Origin: Pseudarthrobacter raffinosi
Lineage (GTDB): Bacteria; Actinomycetota; Actinomycetes; Actinomycetales; Micrococcaceae
Direction of reading: 5' to 3'
Length of the DNA stretch: 64,000 nt
Assembly: GCF_023913735.1 (NCBI RefSeq)
Contig: NZ_JAMXBH010000005.1
Location: forward strand, 62,001-126,000
Shown here: positions 51,292 through 60,093 of the stretch, piece by piece
How the letters are laid out: the number at the start of each line of letters is the position of its first letter
How positions within the stretch are numbered: position 1 is the first letter of the stretch
Position numbers and translations under genes: made by a program
Notes under the pieces: generated by a model
Databases searched by the model: none
Told to the model about the DNA's origin: nothing
Seen by the model: the letters and a program-made list of their open reading frames with translations, nothing else

Positions 51292-52476
51292 ATGACCACC
51301 GGAATCCACCAGCCCACCCTCAGCCGGCGGGCCGCGCTGGCCGCCGCCGGAACCCTTGGCGCGCTGGGACTGACAGTGGCCGCAGCAGCCGGAAGCTACG
51401 CGGCACCGGGAGCGAAGGCACCCAAGCCCACCCTCGCATTCCGCCCAGACGGCGGCTTCAAAGTGATCCAGTTCAACGACACCCAGGACGACGAGCAAAC
51501 GGACCGCCGCACCATCGAGCTCATGGACAAGACCCTGGACGCGGAGAAGCCGGACTTCGTGGTGATCAACGGCGATGTGATCAACGGCGGCTGCGACTCT
51601 GAGCTGGAGGTCAAGCAGGCACTCAACCACGTGGTCCAGCCCATGGAGCACCGGCAGATCCCCTGGGCCGTCACGTTCGGCAACCACGACGAAGATTCCG
51701 TGGCACGGACGGGCATGACCGAGGCCAAAATGCTGCAGTTTCTGCAGACCTACGAATTCAACATGAACGGCGACTCCACGCCGGGGCTCACCGGGACGTC
51801 GAACTCGCTGCTGCTCGTGCAGTCGGCCAAGTCCAAGGAGCCGGCCTTCGGCCTGTGGCTCATCGACACCGGCCGATATGCCCCGGACGCCATCAATGGA
51901 CAGGACTTCGAAGGCTACCCCGACTGGGACTGGGTACGCATGGACCAGGTCACCTGGTACCGCAGCCTGTCCATCGCCACCGAGCAGAAGTACGGCAAGA
52001 AGGTCCCCTCCCTCATGTGGGGCCACATTGCGCTCCACGAGCACCGCAACATGTGGTTCGCCAGCCTCGACTCGCGGACGGACGCCGATCACACCCGGGC
52101 CCGCACGAAGCACAACATCGTCGGCGAACGGAACGAGGACGAGTGCCCCGGCCCCATCAACTCCGGCCTGTTCAGCGCCTTCCTGGAACGCGGGGATGTG
52201 CTCGGCTACTTTGTGGGCCACGATCACGTCAATACCTACGTGGGCAACTACTACGGGGTGCAGCTCGGCTACGCCCCCGGAACCGGCTTCGGCGCCTATG
52301 GGCTCCCCGGCGCTGAACGGAATCGCCTGCGCGGCGCCCGGGTCTTTGAGCTGGATGAGAACCACCCCGGAATCTACAAGGACACCCGGCTGGTCTTCGC
52401 CAAGGACATGGGCATCGACCTGACGGCCAACGACCAGCCGATCGCTCCCCGGCCACTGGACCCGGCCCAGGCCTAG
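51292..52476 (+). CDS. exported calcineurin-type metallophosphoesterase
   Basis: 394 residues. N-terminal twin-arginine signal (TLSRRAALAAAGTLGALGLT), so it should be exported folded. Dimetal phosphoesterase motifs in order: FKVIQFNDTQDD, DFVVINGDVINGG, VTFGNHDED, WGHIALHEH and YFVGHDHVNTYVG. Similar to actinobacterial and plant-type purple acid phosphatase-like enzymes. Probably frees phosphate outside the cell. ATG 51292 preceded by AGAGG. Confidence 0.9.
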   Translation: MTTGIHQPTLSRRAALAAAGTLGALGLTVAAAAGSYAAPGAKAPKPTLAFRPDGGFKVIQFNDTQDDEQTDRRTIELMDKTLDAEKPDFVVINGDVINGGCDSELEVKQALNHVVQPMEHRQIPWAVTFGNHDEDSVARTGMTEAKMLQFLQTYEFNMNGDSTPGLTGTSNSLLLVQSAKSKEPAFGLWLIDTGRYAPDAINGQDFEGYPDWDWVRMDQVTWYRSLSIATEQKYGKKVPSLMWGHIALHEHRNMWFASLDSRTDADHTRARTKHNIVGERNEDECPGPINSGLFSAFLERGDVLGYFVGHDHVNTYVGNYYGVQLGYAPGTGFGAYGLPGAERNRLRGARVFELDENHPGIYKDTRLVFAKDMGIDLTANDQPIAPRPLDPAQA

Positions 52477-52553
52477 GGACGCTACCGTCGGCGAGGACTG
52501 GGTGCCGCTCCGTGTGGCTCCGGCGGGACTGGCGGGCGAGGGGGTGGGGCGGG

Positions 52554-52769
52554 CTATCCGGCTGTTGGCCGGTTTCTGCCGTCCCATCCCCTGTGCCGCA
52601 GGTTGCGGGTGGCCATCAGCGAGGCGCCGATGAACAGCACGCCCAGGACCACGGTGGCGACGCCCACGTAGAACCATCCACCCTGGCCGAAGATCATCAG
52701 CGCGACGCCCAGCAGGCACAGGCCTTTAGCTGTGATATCCAAGTACAGCTGCGCCTTTGGAGAGTCCAT
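52554..52769 (-). CDS. hypothetical small two-helix membrane protein
   Basis: 71 residues, MDSPKAQLYLDITAKGLCLL, then two helices (GVALMIFGQGGWFYVGVATV, VLGVLFIGASLMA) and a basic end. ATG 52769. No family recognised; it lies just downstream of the glycosidase operon, on the same strand 48 bp after its last stop, and might be read through from it. Confidence 0.6.
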   Translation of the reverse strand: MDSPKAQLYLDITAKGLCLLGVALMIFGQGGWFYVGVATVVLGVLFIGASLMATRNLRHRGWDGRNRPTAG

Positions 52770-52816
52770 ACTTCCACGATAAGCCCGGTGGCGGCATCGC
52801 ACCCCGTGCGCTTTTC

Positions 52817-54724
52817 CTAGTCCGCCCGCTCGAAGCTACTGGTCAGGCGGACAGCGGCCAGGCCCGCGGCCGCAGCCCAGGCCTGCGGCGAACCTGCGTG
52901 ATGGTACGTAACCGGCACAGGGAAATCCGCCCGCGAGAACCCGCCGAACAGTTCCGGCAAGCTGTTGCCAAAGTGCGCGGCCGCCTCCCGGATCCCCGCT
53001 GCCACGGCCCGTGCCTGGTCGGTCAGCCCGTAGGCTGCCATTCCCTCCGCGGCCAGCATGCTGTCATGCGGCCAGACGGAGCCGTTGTGATAGGACATCG
53101 GGTGGTAATAGTGCTGGCCTTCGGCGAGGGTCCGGATCCCCCACCCGGTGAAGAAATCGTCCCGGAGCAACCGGGAAGCGACCGCACGGGCGTCGTCGGC
53201 ATCGAGGATCCCCGCCCACAGCAGGTGGCCGGCATTGGAAGCCAGCGCGTCAACCTGCTGGCCTTCACCGTCCACGGCCAGGGCGGGAAAGTTCTGGTTG
53301 TCCATCCAGAACGCGTCCCGGAACCGGAGCTTCAGCTCCTCGGCGAGCCCGTGAAGGGTGCCTGCCCAGGCCTGGTCATCCCATTGCTCGGCTGCAAGGC
53401 GGGCGCATTCCCTGAGGCCGCGCCAGGTGTAGCCCTGCACTTCGGCAAGGGCGATGGCGCCCACCGGTTCGCGGCCGTCGGCTCCGGCCACGGCGTCGAA
53501 CGAGTCCTTCCAGCCTTGGTGGAGCAGGCCCGCGGGGTCCGGGGTGTAGCGAACAAACCCGGTGTCCTTCAGGCCGCCGTCGCCGAGGATCCACTCGACG
53601 GCGGCCCGGGCGGGCTGCTCCAGGTCGCGGAGCAGCACGGGATCCTCCACTTGCCCCATCGCCATCAGGAACAGCGGGGTGGAGTCCACCGTGCCGTAGT
53701 AGCGGCCGTAGGGAACGGCACCCAGCTGGGCCAGCTCGCTCACGCGCACCTCGTGGACAATCTTCCCTGGCTGCTCCACCCGCGCCGGATCATCCGCTGT
53801 TCCCTGCGTTGCAGCCAACGCGCGGAGCACATCGCCCAGCAGCTGCGGGCATTCTTCACGCGTGAGCATCGACGCCAGCAGGGAATCCCGGCCGAAGAGC
53901 GTGAGGAACCAGGGCAGCCCGGCCGCGGGGATGGTCAGTTCGGGCTTGACGGGGCAGGGCATCAGCAGCGAATCAAGGTCTTTCAGGCTCTGGCGCGCCA
54001 AGGCGGTCAGCCCATCGCCGGAACGTACGACGGCGGCCGGAACCGTCGGGGGTGCCTGCCCGCCACTGGCGACCGCAGAAACAGTCAGGGCCTGCGTCTC
54101 GCCCGCTGCCAGCGCCAGATCCCAGGACAGGGCGGCGCCGACGAAGCGCCCGTCGGCAGGCTCCCTGCGGACCGTTGGCGGGATGCTCGCGGCCAGGCGG
54201 ACGCCGGCCTGGAAGGTCCGGCCCCGGAAAGTGTGGCTGTAATCGAAGGCCAGCGAGCCGTCGTCGTGGACGTCCATGCTGCTGGCGGCGGCGCTGAGAT
54301 CGAAGATCCGGCCGTCGGTGCGGACGGTGAACTGGTCCGCGAAGTCTGTGCCGGCCCGCAGGACCAGGCGGGCGGTGATTGGCTCCCGGCCAAGGTTGCG
54401 GATGCGCAGGGTATCGGTGAGGCCTCCGGCGTCCAGCTCCTGGGTCCGGAGGACGAAGAGGTCGTGCGTCTGGTTCCGCCGTGCCGCCGGACTGAGGGCG
54501 GTCTCGCGGCGGCCCGGTTCACGGACGCTGCCCACATCCCAGAAGGTGGAGTCGTTGATCTCCAGGATCCAACGGGACAGCAGGCGCGTATCGGCAATGT
54601 AGAGGCCTTCGGTTCCCTGCGCGGGTGCGTCTGCCCGGCCCACGCTTCCGTCGGCAGCGCCGCGCATCATGGCGCCGTGGGCCACGAGGACCGAGGCGGC
54701 GGACGGGGGTGCAACGGCGGTCAT
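52817..54724 (-). CDS. amylo-alpha-1,6-glucosidase/glycogen debranching-like glycosidase
   Basis: 635 residues. N-terminal beta-rich GDE_N-like domain (GTEGLYIADTRLLSRWILEI; DTLRIRNLGREPITARLVLR) and C-terminal (alpha/alpha)6 barrel with WFLTLFGRDSLLASMLTREE, GWKDSFDAVAGADGREPVGA, YHPMSYHNGSVWPHDSMLAA; the last is the conserved HNGSVWPHD motif of this clan. Hydrolyses alpha-glucosidic bonds. No signal peptide, so cytoplasmic. Last of a four-gene operon with 4-bp overlaps. Confidence 0.88.
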   Translation of the reverse strand: MTAVAPPSAASVLVAHGAMMRGAADGSVGRADAPAQGTEGLYIADTRLLSRWILEINDSTFWDVGSVREPGRRETALSPAARRNQTHDLFVLRTQELDAGGLTDTLRIRNLGREPITARLVLRAGTDFADQFTVRTDGRIFDLSAAASSMDVHDDGSLAFDYSHTFRGRTFQAGVRLAASIPPTVRREPADGRFVGAALSWDLALAAGETQALTVSAVASGGQAPPTVPAAVVRSGDGLTALARQSLKDLDSLLMPCPVKPELTIPAAGLPWFLTLFGRDSLLASMLTREECPQLLGDVLRALAATQGTADDPARVEQPGKIVHEVRVSELAQLGAVPYGRYYGTVDSTPLFLMAMGQVEDPVLLRDLEQPARAAVEWILGDGGLKDTGFVRYTPDPAGLLHQGWKDSFDAVAGADGREPVGAIALAEVQGYTWRGLRECARLAAEQWDDQAWAGTLHGLAEELKLRFRDAFWMDNQNFPALAVDGEGQQVDALASNAGHLLWAGILDADDARAVASRLLRDDFFTGWGIRTLAEGQHYYHPMSYHNGSVWPHDSMLAAEGMAAYGLTDQARAVAAGIREAAAHFGNSLPELFGGFSRADFPVPVTYHHAGSPQAWAAAAGLAAVRLTSSFERAD

Positions 54725-56049
54725 GGCGTGCTCCGATGATAGGTGGTTTCCAGGGCCAGCGCGGCGGTCCAGCTGAATCTGCGGGTCCCGTGCGCGGCTC
54801 CGGTCCAGGGGTCTACGTACTCGGGGAAGTTGTGCTCCGCTGCGAGCCTGCCGATATTGCCCCGAAGGAACGCCGCCTGGTCGGTGTGGCCAAGCCTGTC
54901 CAGCGCCTCCGCGACCATCCAGGACATGTTGAACCAGGCCGGGCCGCGCCAGTACAGGGCCGGATTGTGGTCCACGGCCGTGGCATCGTAGCTGGGCACC
55001 ATCAGGGCGCGCCCGTCCATGAAGCGGGGTCCGTTCAGGGTCTCCAGCAGGGCGTCGGTGTGGACCTGTCCAGGCAGCAGGAGCGGGATCAGGCCGTTGA
55101 TGGTCGCCTTCTTGACCACTGTTCCATCGGTGATGTCGCGGGCTGAGTAGCAGCCCAGTTCCGGGACGTACAGGTCCTCCAGCGCTTCGGTGATCTGTTG
55201 CGCCCGGTTTCGGTGGGCCTCGCCGGGCAGGCCCACCTCGGCGGCAATGTCCGCCAGGGCCAGCTCCGACACCGCCAGCAGCGTGTTGAACAGCGGATCC
55301 TCCATCAGGAACGGGTAGTCCGCATCGGCGTCGTCGCAGCCGTGGTCCCGGTAGCGCTCAGCCATCCAGAAGTATTTGCCGTACTCCTTCTGGCTGGGCC
55401 GCTCGCCGGCGTCGGCGTGCTGCAGGTCGGGCCGGTTCAGATCGGTTTTGTTGTCCGTCGGGATCCGTTTCATCACCGTGTCCCACAGCGGCGAATTGTC
55501 CGTGCCGGACTCCCAGGGGTGCACGATGCAGGCCAAGCCGGACCCGCCGCGGTCGCGGCGGCCGGACAGGTATTCGTGCCAGTGGACCAGCTTGGAATAG
55601 TTCCGCTCCAGGAAGGACCGGCGGCGGGATTCGGCGGGGTCGGCCTGGTGGATTTTCCAGACAGCCCACGAATGGTTTGGCGGCTGGACCAAGCCTGCTG
55701 TCTCCACCTGCTTCGGGGAGCCGGGAATGAGGCGGGACTGCCAGAACGATGCCCCCGGGGCGTAGTCCTCGTCCCGGTGGGGATCGAAGATGATCTGCGG
55801 CAGCCGGCCGTCATCCCACTGGCCGGCGAAGAGGGCATCCATCTCCTGGCCCGCGCGGCGGGGTGAGATCCGGCTGAGGCCCATGGCAATGAAGGACGAA
55901 TCCCAGCTCCACTGGTGGGGATAGAGGCCGGCGGCCGGAACCGTGTGGGTCGTGCGCCAGTTGGCCTCCAGCACCGCCGTGGAGCGCGCGGCGATCAGCT
56001 CGGCCACTACTGATGACCCGCCGTCGCTGGTCCCCGAAACGGCCGTCAC
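54721..56049 (-). CDS. MGH1/GH63-like alpha-glycosidase
   Basis: 442 residues, a single (alpha/alpha)6 barrel. AAGLYPHQWSWDSSFIAMGL, ALFAGQWDDGRLPQIIFDPH, CIVHPWESGTDNSPLWDTVM, and NPALYWRGPAWFNMSWMVAE match the cytosolic mannosidase/glucosidase-like GH63 group; bacterial members of this length include hydrolases of mannosyl- and glucosylglycerate. The acid/base pair is probably an Asp in WESGTDNS and a late Glu. Overlaps both neighbours. Substrate not deducible. Confidence 0.86.
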   Translation of the reverse strand: MTAVSGTSDGGSSVVAELIAARSTAVLEANWRTTHTVPAAGLYPHQWSWDSSFIAMGLSRISPRRAGQEMDALFAGQWDDGRLPQIIFDPHRDEDYAPGASFWQSRLIPGSPKQVETAGLVQPPNHSWAVWKIHQADPAESRRRSFLERNYSKLVHWHEYLSGRRDRGGSGLACIVHPWESGTDNSPLWDTVMKRIPTDNKTDLNRPDLQHADAGERPSQKEYGKYFWMAERYRDHGCDDADADYPFLMEDPLFNTLLAVSELALADIAAEVGLPGEAHRNRAQQITEALEDLYVPELGCYSARDITDGTVVKKATINGLIPLLLPGQVHTDALLETLNGPRFMDGRALMVPSYDATAVDHNPALYWRGPAWFNMSWMVAEALDRLGHTDQAAFLRGNIGRLAAEHNFPEYVDPWTGAAHGTRRFSWTAALALETTYHRSTP

Positions 56050-56843
56050 AGGTATCGCCCCAACAGGGAGGGCACCCGGGGAAGGACTTCCTCCGCCGGT
56101 CCGGACAGCCGGGATTCCAGGGCCACTGTGCCCTGGTAGCCGATGGATTTCAGCGTCGCACCAAAGAGGGCCCAGTCGATGTGCCCGGCACCGGGTTCGA
56201 GGCGGTTGGAATCGCTTGCTTGAATGTGGCCGATGTATCCGGCGGCGTCCTGGAGGGCCGCTGCAGGGTCGCTTTCCTCAATGTTCATGTGATAGGTGTC
56301 CGGAGCCAGGCGTACGGCGTCCAGGCCCACAAGCGTCAGCAGCCGCACGCCGTCGGCGAGGGTGTTGATCATGTGGTCCTCATAGCGGTTCAGGGGTTCA
56401 AGATAGATCACCACCCCTTCGGCGGCCGCATGCTCGCCAAGCTCCGTGAATGATTCCACCAGCACGGCGGTGTCCTCTTCCTCGGAGCGCGACGGGATGA
56501 ATGGAGGAAGGCGCTTGGAGAACATGCCGTAGGAGGCCGGCGTCATGACGCCCCGGCCGCCGATCTCGGCCATAACGCTCAGCTGCGATTTGAGCTGGAC
56601 GACGGCGTCCTTCCGCAGTTCGTCGTCGAAGGCTCCGACAAAGTGGGGCATCTCCACGCAGGCGGTAGGCATGACCACACCGGCATCCCGGGCCCGGCGC
56701 AGTTCCGGCAGGCGCGCCTGGAACCGCAGCCCGCCGGCGGACCGCAGTTCGATGCCGTCGAAGCCCCAGGCAAGCGCTTGGTCGAATTTCTCTTCCAGGC
56801 TGGTACCGGGCAGGTGCTGCTCCTGGACGGTGATGAGGGTCAT
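56046..56843 (-). CDS. sugar phosphate isomerase/epimerase-type TIM-barrel protein
   Basis: 265 residues of the xylose isomerase-like/AP endonuclease 2 superfamily. FDQALAWGFDGIELRSAGGL, VIYLEPLNRYEDHMINTLAD, LAPDTYHMNIEESDPAAALQ, IGHIQASDSNRLEPGAGHID carry the metal-binding Glu, Asp, His and Glu of the family. Likely isomerises or epimerises a (keto)sugar made by the oxidoreductases of this locus. Overlaps its neighbours by 4 bp. Confidence 0.88.
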   Translation of the reverse strand: MTLITVQEQHLPGTSLEEKFDQALAWGFDGIELRSAGGLRFQARLPELRRARDAGVVMPTACVEMPHFVGAFDDELRKDAVVQLKSQLSVMAEIGGRGVMTPASYGMFSKRLPPFIPSRSEEEDTAVLVESFTELGEHAAAEGVVIYLEPLNRYEDHMINTLADGVRLLTLVGLDAVRLAPDTYHMNIEESDPAAALQDAAGYIGHIQASDSNRLEPGAGHIDWALFGATLKSIGYQGTVALESRLSGPAEEVLPRVPSLLGRYL

Positions 56844-57904
56844 GGGAACTCCAATACCACCTGGAGGGCGGACTCCGGGTCCGTGTCCAGGAGTTCGTAG
56901 GCTTTGGCGGAATCCGCCAGGGAAAAGGTGTGGGTTACCAGCGCCGGCGCGTTCACCCGGCCGTCCGCGAGGTGGTCCACCACGGTCTGCTGCTGCCGGG
57001 GCACGGTCCAGCGGGAGCGGAGCCGGTTAGGAACGGAGCCGATCTGGGAAGCGAGGAGCTGAACCCGGTTATGGTGGAACTCCTCACCGAACCGGACACC
57101 GGCGGCTTCGCCCTGATAGAAGCCGGCGGCGATGACGGTGCCGTCGGCACCTACCGCCCGGGTGGCTTCGTGCAGTGCACGGTAGTTTCCGCTGAGCTCG
57201 ATGGCCACATCCACGCCGGCACCGCTGGTGATGCGCCGGATGTCCCCTGCCAGTTCCGGGGCGGGGCCGAGGGCATGCAGGGCACCCCATTCGAGGGCAC
57301 GCCGGCGGCGGGCCTGGATTCCGTCCACGGCGATCACCTTTGCCCCGTTAAGCACTGCGAAGCGGGTGGCAAGCAGTCCGATGACGCCCTGGCCAAAGAT
57401 GGCCACGGTGGAGCCGGGGCCCAGGTCCGCGGCCAGCACGGCACTCAGGGCGATTGCGCCAACCCGCACGAACGCGCCGGCGAGGGGATCCATCCCTTCC
57501 GGCAGCACGTGGCCCCGCAGTGATTCTGCCGCGAGAACGCCCTCGTCCCGGTGGCCCCAGATCCCCCAGACCATGTCGCCCACCTGCACGGGAGGATCGG
57601 CATCAACGGTGTCCACCGCCTGTCCTGCGGGTGGCGCCAGCTCCACCACTTCGCCGACTTCGGAATATCCCCAGCCATCCAGCGGATACCCAGGGGCCTC
57701 CAGCCCGGGCTCGAACAGCCGCGACGCGGGGTCCCAGATGGATGTCAGGTAGGGGTTGGTGCCGCGGTAGGCAGTGAGCTCGGTGCCCGCCGAGATGCCG
57801 GAATAGATGGTCCGCACCCGCGCCTGACCGGCTTCGAGCGGAACGGAAGGCTGGTCGATCACGGCGACGCTGCGCGGCGCGGCCATGCGGAGGAAGCGGG
57901 ACAC
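56840..57904 (-). CDS. zinc-less MDR-family dehydrogenase
   Basis: 354 residues, GTG start. Medium-chain dehydrogenase fold: N-terminal GroES-like domain, NAD motif STVAIFGQGVIGLLATRF, GAGVDVAIELSGNYRALHEA. At the usual catalytic-zinc Cys (GxCGSD) it has GISAGTELTAYRG, and the GHE motif is replaced (GWGYSEVGEVVEL); the four-Cys structural zinc loop is also missing. This matches the zinc-independent sugar-type branch of MDR. Likely oxidises a sugar or sugar acid. First gene of the operon and divergent from the Gfo/Idh gene. Confidence 0.86.
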   Translation of the reverse strand: MSRFLRMAAPRSVAVIDQPSVPLEAGQARVRTIYSGISAGTELTAYRGTNPYLTSIWDPASRLFEPGLEAPGYPLDGWGYSEVGEVVELAPPAGQAVDTVDADPPVQVGDMVWGIWGHRDEGVLAAESLRGHVLPEGMDPLAGAFVRVGAIALSAVLAADLGPGSTVAIFGQGVIGLLATRFAVLNGAKVIAVDGIQARRRRALEWGALHALGPAPELAGDIRRITSGAGVDVAIELSGNYRALHEATRAVGADGTVIAAGFYQGEAAGVRFGEEFHHNRVQLLASQIGSVPNRLRSRWTVPRQQQTVVDHLADGRVNAPALVTHTFSLADSAKAYELLDTDPESALQVVLEFP

Positions 57905-57955
57905 TTCGGATCGATCCTTAGGTAGGTGAGGTGGCTAGGACTGTGATGCAAACGA

Positions 57956-57975
57956 CATTAGCATAACAACTAGCC
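57956..57975. promoter_or_regulatory. candidate ROK-regulator site
   Basis: CATTAGC, 7 bases, then CTAGCC, in the 116-bp gap between the divergent MDR and Gfo/Idh genes. CATTAGC and CTAGC recur in the control region of the ABC operon (62683-62704). Confidence 0.4.
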
Positions 57976-58020
57976 TACTTGTGTATAGACGTTAGGCAGA
58001 ATCTGCAGTATCTTCATCAC

Positions 58021-59013
58021 ATGGTTTCCGACGCCTCCGCGAGTCAATCCCCTGCCTGCTATCCGGCTGTGAAAGTCGGGCTGGTGGGCGCCGGCCAATG
58101 GGCCGCAACCATGCACGCACCACTGCACAGCGCAGGCGCCGAGACCGAACTTGCAGGCGTGTGGTCCGCGAGCGGGAGCACCGCCGAGACGCTTGCAGCG
58201 AAGCACGGCGTGCGGGCTTTCGGCACGTTCGAAGAGCTGCTCGCGTCCTGCGAGGCCGTCGACTTCGCCGTGCCGCCCCCGGTGCAGGCCGAACTGGCCC
58301 CACGCGCCGCCGACGCCGGCCTGGCACTCCTGCTCGAGAAACCGCTGGGCGCCTCCTTGCAGCAGGCAGTAGCCGTGGCGGACGCCGTACGCCGCAACAA
58401 GGCGGCAAACGCCGTCGTCCTTACCAAGCGCTACCACCAACGGACCCGCAGCTTCCTCGCGGAGGCGACGGAACTGCGCAGCGAAGCGGCCGTCCTCGGC
58501 ATCACCGGCACGTACCTCCACGGCGGATTCCTTGACGGAGGATTCCTCAACACCGGATTCCCGGCCGGCAAAGCCAGCCAAGGCTGGCGCGACGAGCTGG
58601 GCGTGCTGTACGACCTGGGCCCGCACCTGCTGGACCTCATGGAACTCGCCGCCGGACCGATCCAGGCAGTCCGCGCCGAAGGCAGCAAAGACTATGTCAC
58701 GCTGACCACATTCCACCGTGACGGCGCCACCGGCCAGGCGTGCCTGTCCGGCTCCGTTCGGCTGCCCCGGCCCAGAACCGCGCTCAGCGTCTATTCAACA
58801 GCCGGCAGCCTGGACTACACCACCGAGGGGATGGACCACTCCGAATGCTGGCCTGCCCTGCGGCGGGAGTTCGCAGACGCCGTCCGGCTGGGCACCCCGG
58901 TAACAGTCGATGTGGAGCGGGCAGTACACGTCCAGGCGCTGGTTGAGGCGGTGGCCCTCTCCGCCCTCGAACAACGGCGGGTCCCGCTGGCCGAGATCCT
59001 GCCGAACGCGTAA
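58021..59013 (+). CDS. Gfo/Idh/MocA-family oxidoreductase
   Basis: 330 residues. N-terminal Rossmann VKVGLVGAGQWAATMHAPLH, then LLLEKPLGASLQQAVAVADA carrying the EKP motif typical of the family, and TKRYHQRTRSFLAEATEL. C-terminal substrate domain has GVLYDLGPHLLDLMELAAG with the conserved Asp and His. NAD(P)-dependent oxidation of a sugar or polyol, often at C3. ATG 58021 chosen; an upstream frame from 57979 reads into promoter sequence. Faces the MDR operon and probably shares its control. Confidence 0.88.
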   Translation: MVSDASASQSPACYPAVKVGLVGAGQWAATMHAPLHSAGAETELAGVWSASGSTAETLAAKHGVRAFGTFEELLASCEAVDFAVPPPVQAELAPRAADAGLALLLEKPLGASLQQAVAVADAVRRNKAANAVVLTKRYHQRTRSFLAEATELRSEAAVLGITGTYLHGGFLDGGFLNTGFPAGKASQGWRDELGVLYDLGPHLLDLMELAAGPIQAVRAEGSKDYVTLTTFHRDGATGQACLSGSVRLPRPRTALSVYSTAGSLDYTTEGMDHSECWPALRREFADAVRLGTPVTVDVERAVHVQALVEAVALSALEQRRVPLAEILPNA

Positions 59014-59022
59014 TGTGGCGCG

Positions 59023-59145
59023 GTTTGCAGGCGCCGGGCCCAGCCAGGTGTCCGGGCCGGCGCCGCCGTACCGCATGTGCGGCACCATGCCGTTGTCCAG
59101 TTGCCCGGGCAGGACGGCGTCCAGTAGTCGGAGTGGACGGCCTTG
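59023..59145 (-). pseudogene. glycosidase relic (MGH1/GH63-like)
   Basis: One frame reads QGRPLRLLDAVLPGQLDNGM then VPHMRYGGAGPDTWLGPAPA, the segment that in MGH1-type enzymes follows the first helices (compare AGQWDDGRLPQ in the intact gene). No start or continuation remains; it sits between convergent genes. Confidence 0.6.
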
Positions 59146-59163
59146 CGGCCGAATCGCCCGCCA

Positions 59164-60093
59164 TTATCCTTTCTCCGCGCCGGCAGTGAGGCCCTCGGTG
59201 AGGAGCCGCTCAGCAGCGAAGAAGATGATGATGATGGGCAGCGTGAGGATCACCGAACCGGCCATCAGCACGGTGGTGGGCACTTCAATGCTGCCGGCCA
59301 GCTGGGACAGGCCCAGCGAGACGGTCCAGTTGGAACGGGTGTTCACCAGGAACAGCAGGGCGAAGAGGAACTCGTTCCACGCGATCATGAACACGAACAG
59401 GCCGTTGGAAATGATGGCCGGCATGGCCAGCGGCAGGCTGATACGGCGCAGCACGCCGAGCCTGCTGCAGCCGTCCAGGGCCGCGGCTTCCTCCAGGCTG
59501 GTGGGAATGGTGTCGAAGTAATTGCGCAGCATGTAGATGGTGACCGGGATGACCTGGGCCACGTACACGATGAGCAGCGCCACCAGCTGGCCGCGCAGGC
59601 CGAGCCGCGTGAAGAAGGTGAACAGCGGGATGGCCAGCAGGATGCTGGGGAACAGATACACGGCCAGGAACAGCGCACTGATCTGGCGGCGGCCGAAGAA
59701 GTTCAGCCGGCTGATGGCGTAGGAGCCTGGAATGGCCACCAGCAGCGAAATCAGCACCGTTCCCAGCGCCACCATGGCACTGTTGCCCATGAACCTCAGG
59801 AAGCCTTGGCCGCCGTCCTCTTGCGGAGTCATGATGTTGCGGTAGGAACTCCAATCGAGTTCGCCGAACGGAATGGCCAGCGAGCCGGGATCGCGCAGCA
59901 GCGAGTCAAGGGGCCTGAGGGAGAGGATGAACATGTAGTAGAACGGGAACAGCGTCACCAGCACCAGGCCCACGATCACTACCCAGCGGAGCACACCGAA
60001 GACCTTGGTCTCGATCACGTCCCGCGTCCAGCGCGAACCCTCCGGGGGCCGGGACGGGGAGGCCGGGCGTCTCGTTTCGACGGGGACAGCCAT
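59164..60093 (-). CDS. carbohydrate ABC transporter permease (MalG type)
   Basis: 309 residues, six helices. EAA loop EEAAALDGCSRLGVLRRISL, preceded by LRNYFDTIPTSL. Long basic/Pro N-terminus. Typical CUT1-class inner-membrane subunit. Its start overlaps the MalF-type gene's stop by one base; last gene of the transporter. Confidence 0.92.
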   Translation of the reverse strand: MAVPVETRRPASPSRPPEGSRWTRDVIETKVFGVLRWVVIVGLVLVTLFPFYYMFILSLRPLDSLLRDPGSLAIPFGELDWSSYRNIMTPQEDGGQGFLRFMGNSAMVALGTVLISLLVAIPGSYAISRLNFFGRRQISALFLAVYLFPSILLAIPLFTFFTRLGLRGQLVALLIVYVAQVIPVTIYMLRNYFDTIPTSLEEAAALDGCSRLGVLRRISLPLAMPAIISNGLFVFMIAWNEFLFALLFLVNTRSNWTVSLGLSQLAGSIEVPTTVLMAGSVILTLPIIIIFFAAERLLTEGLTAGAEKG

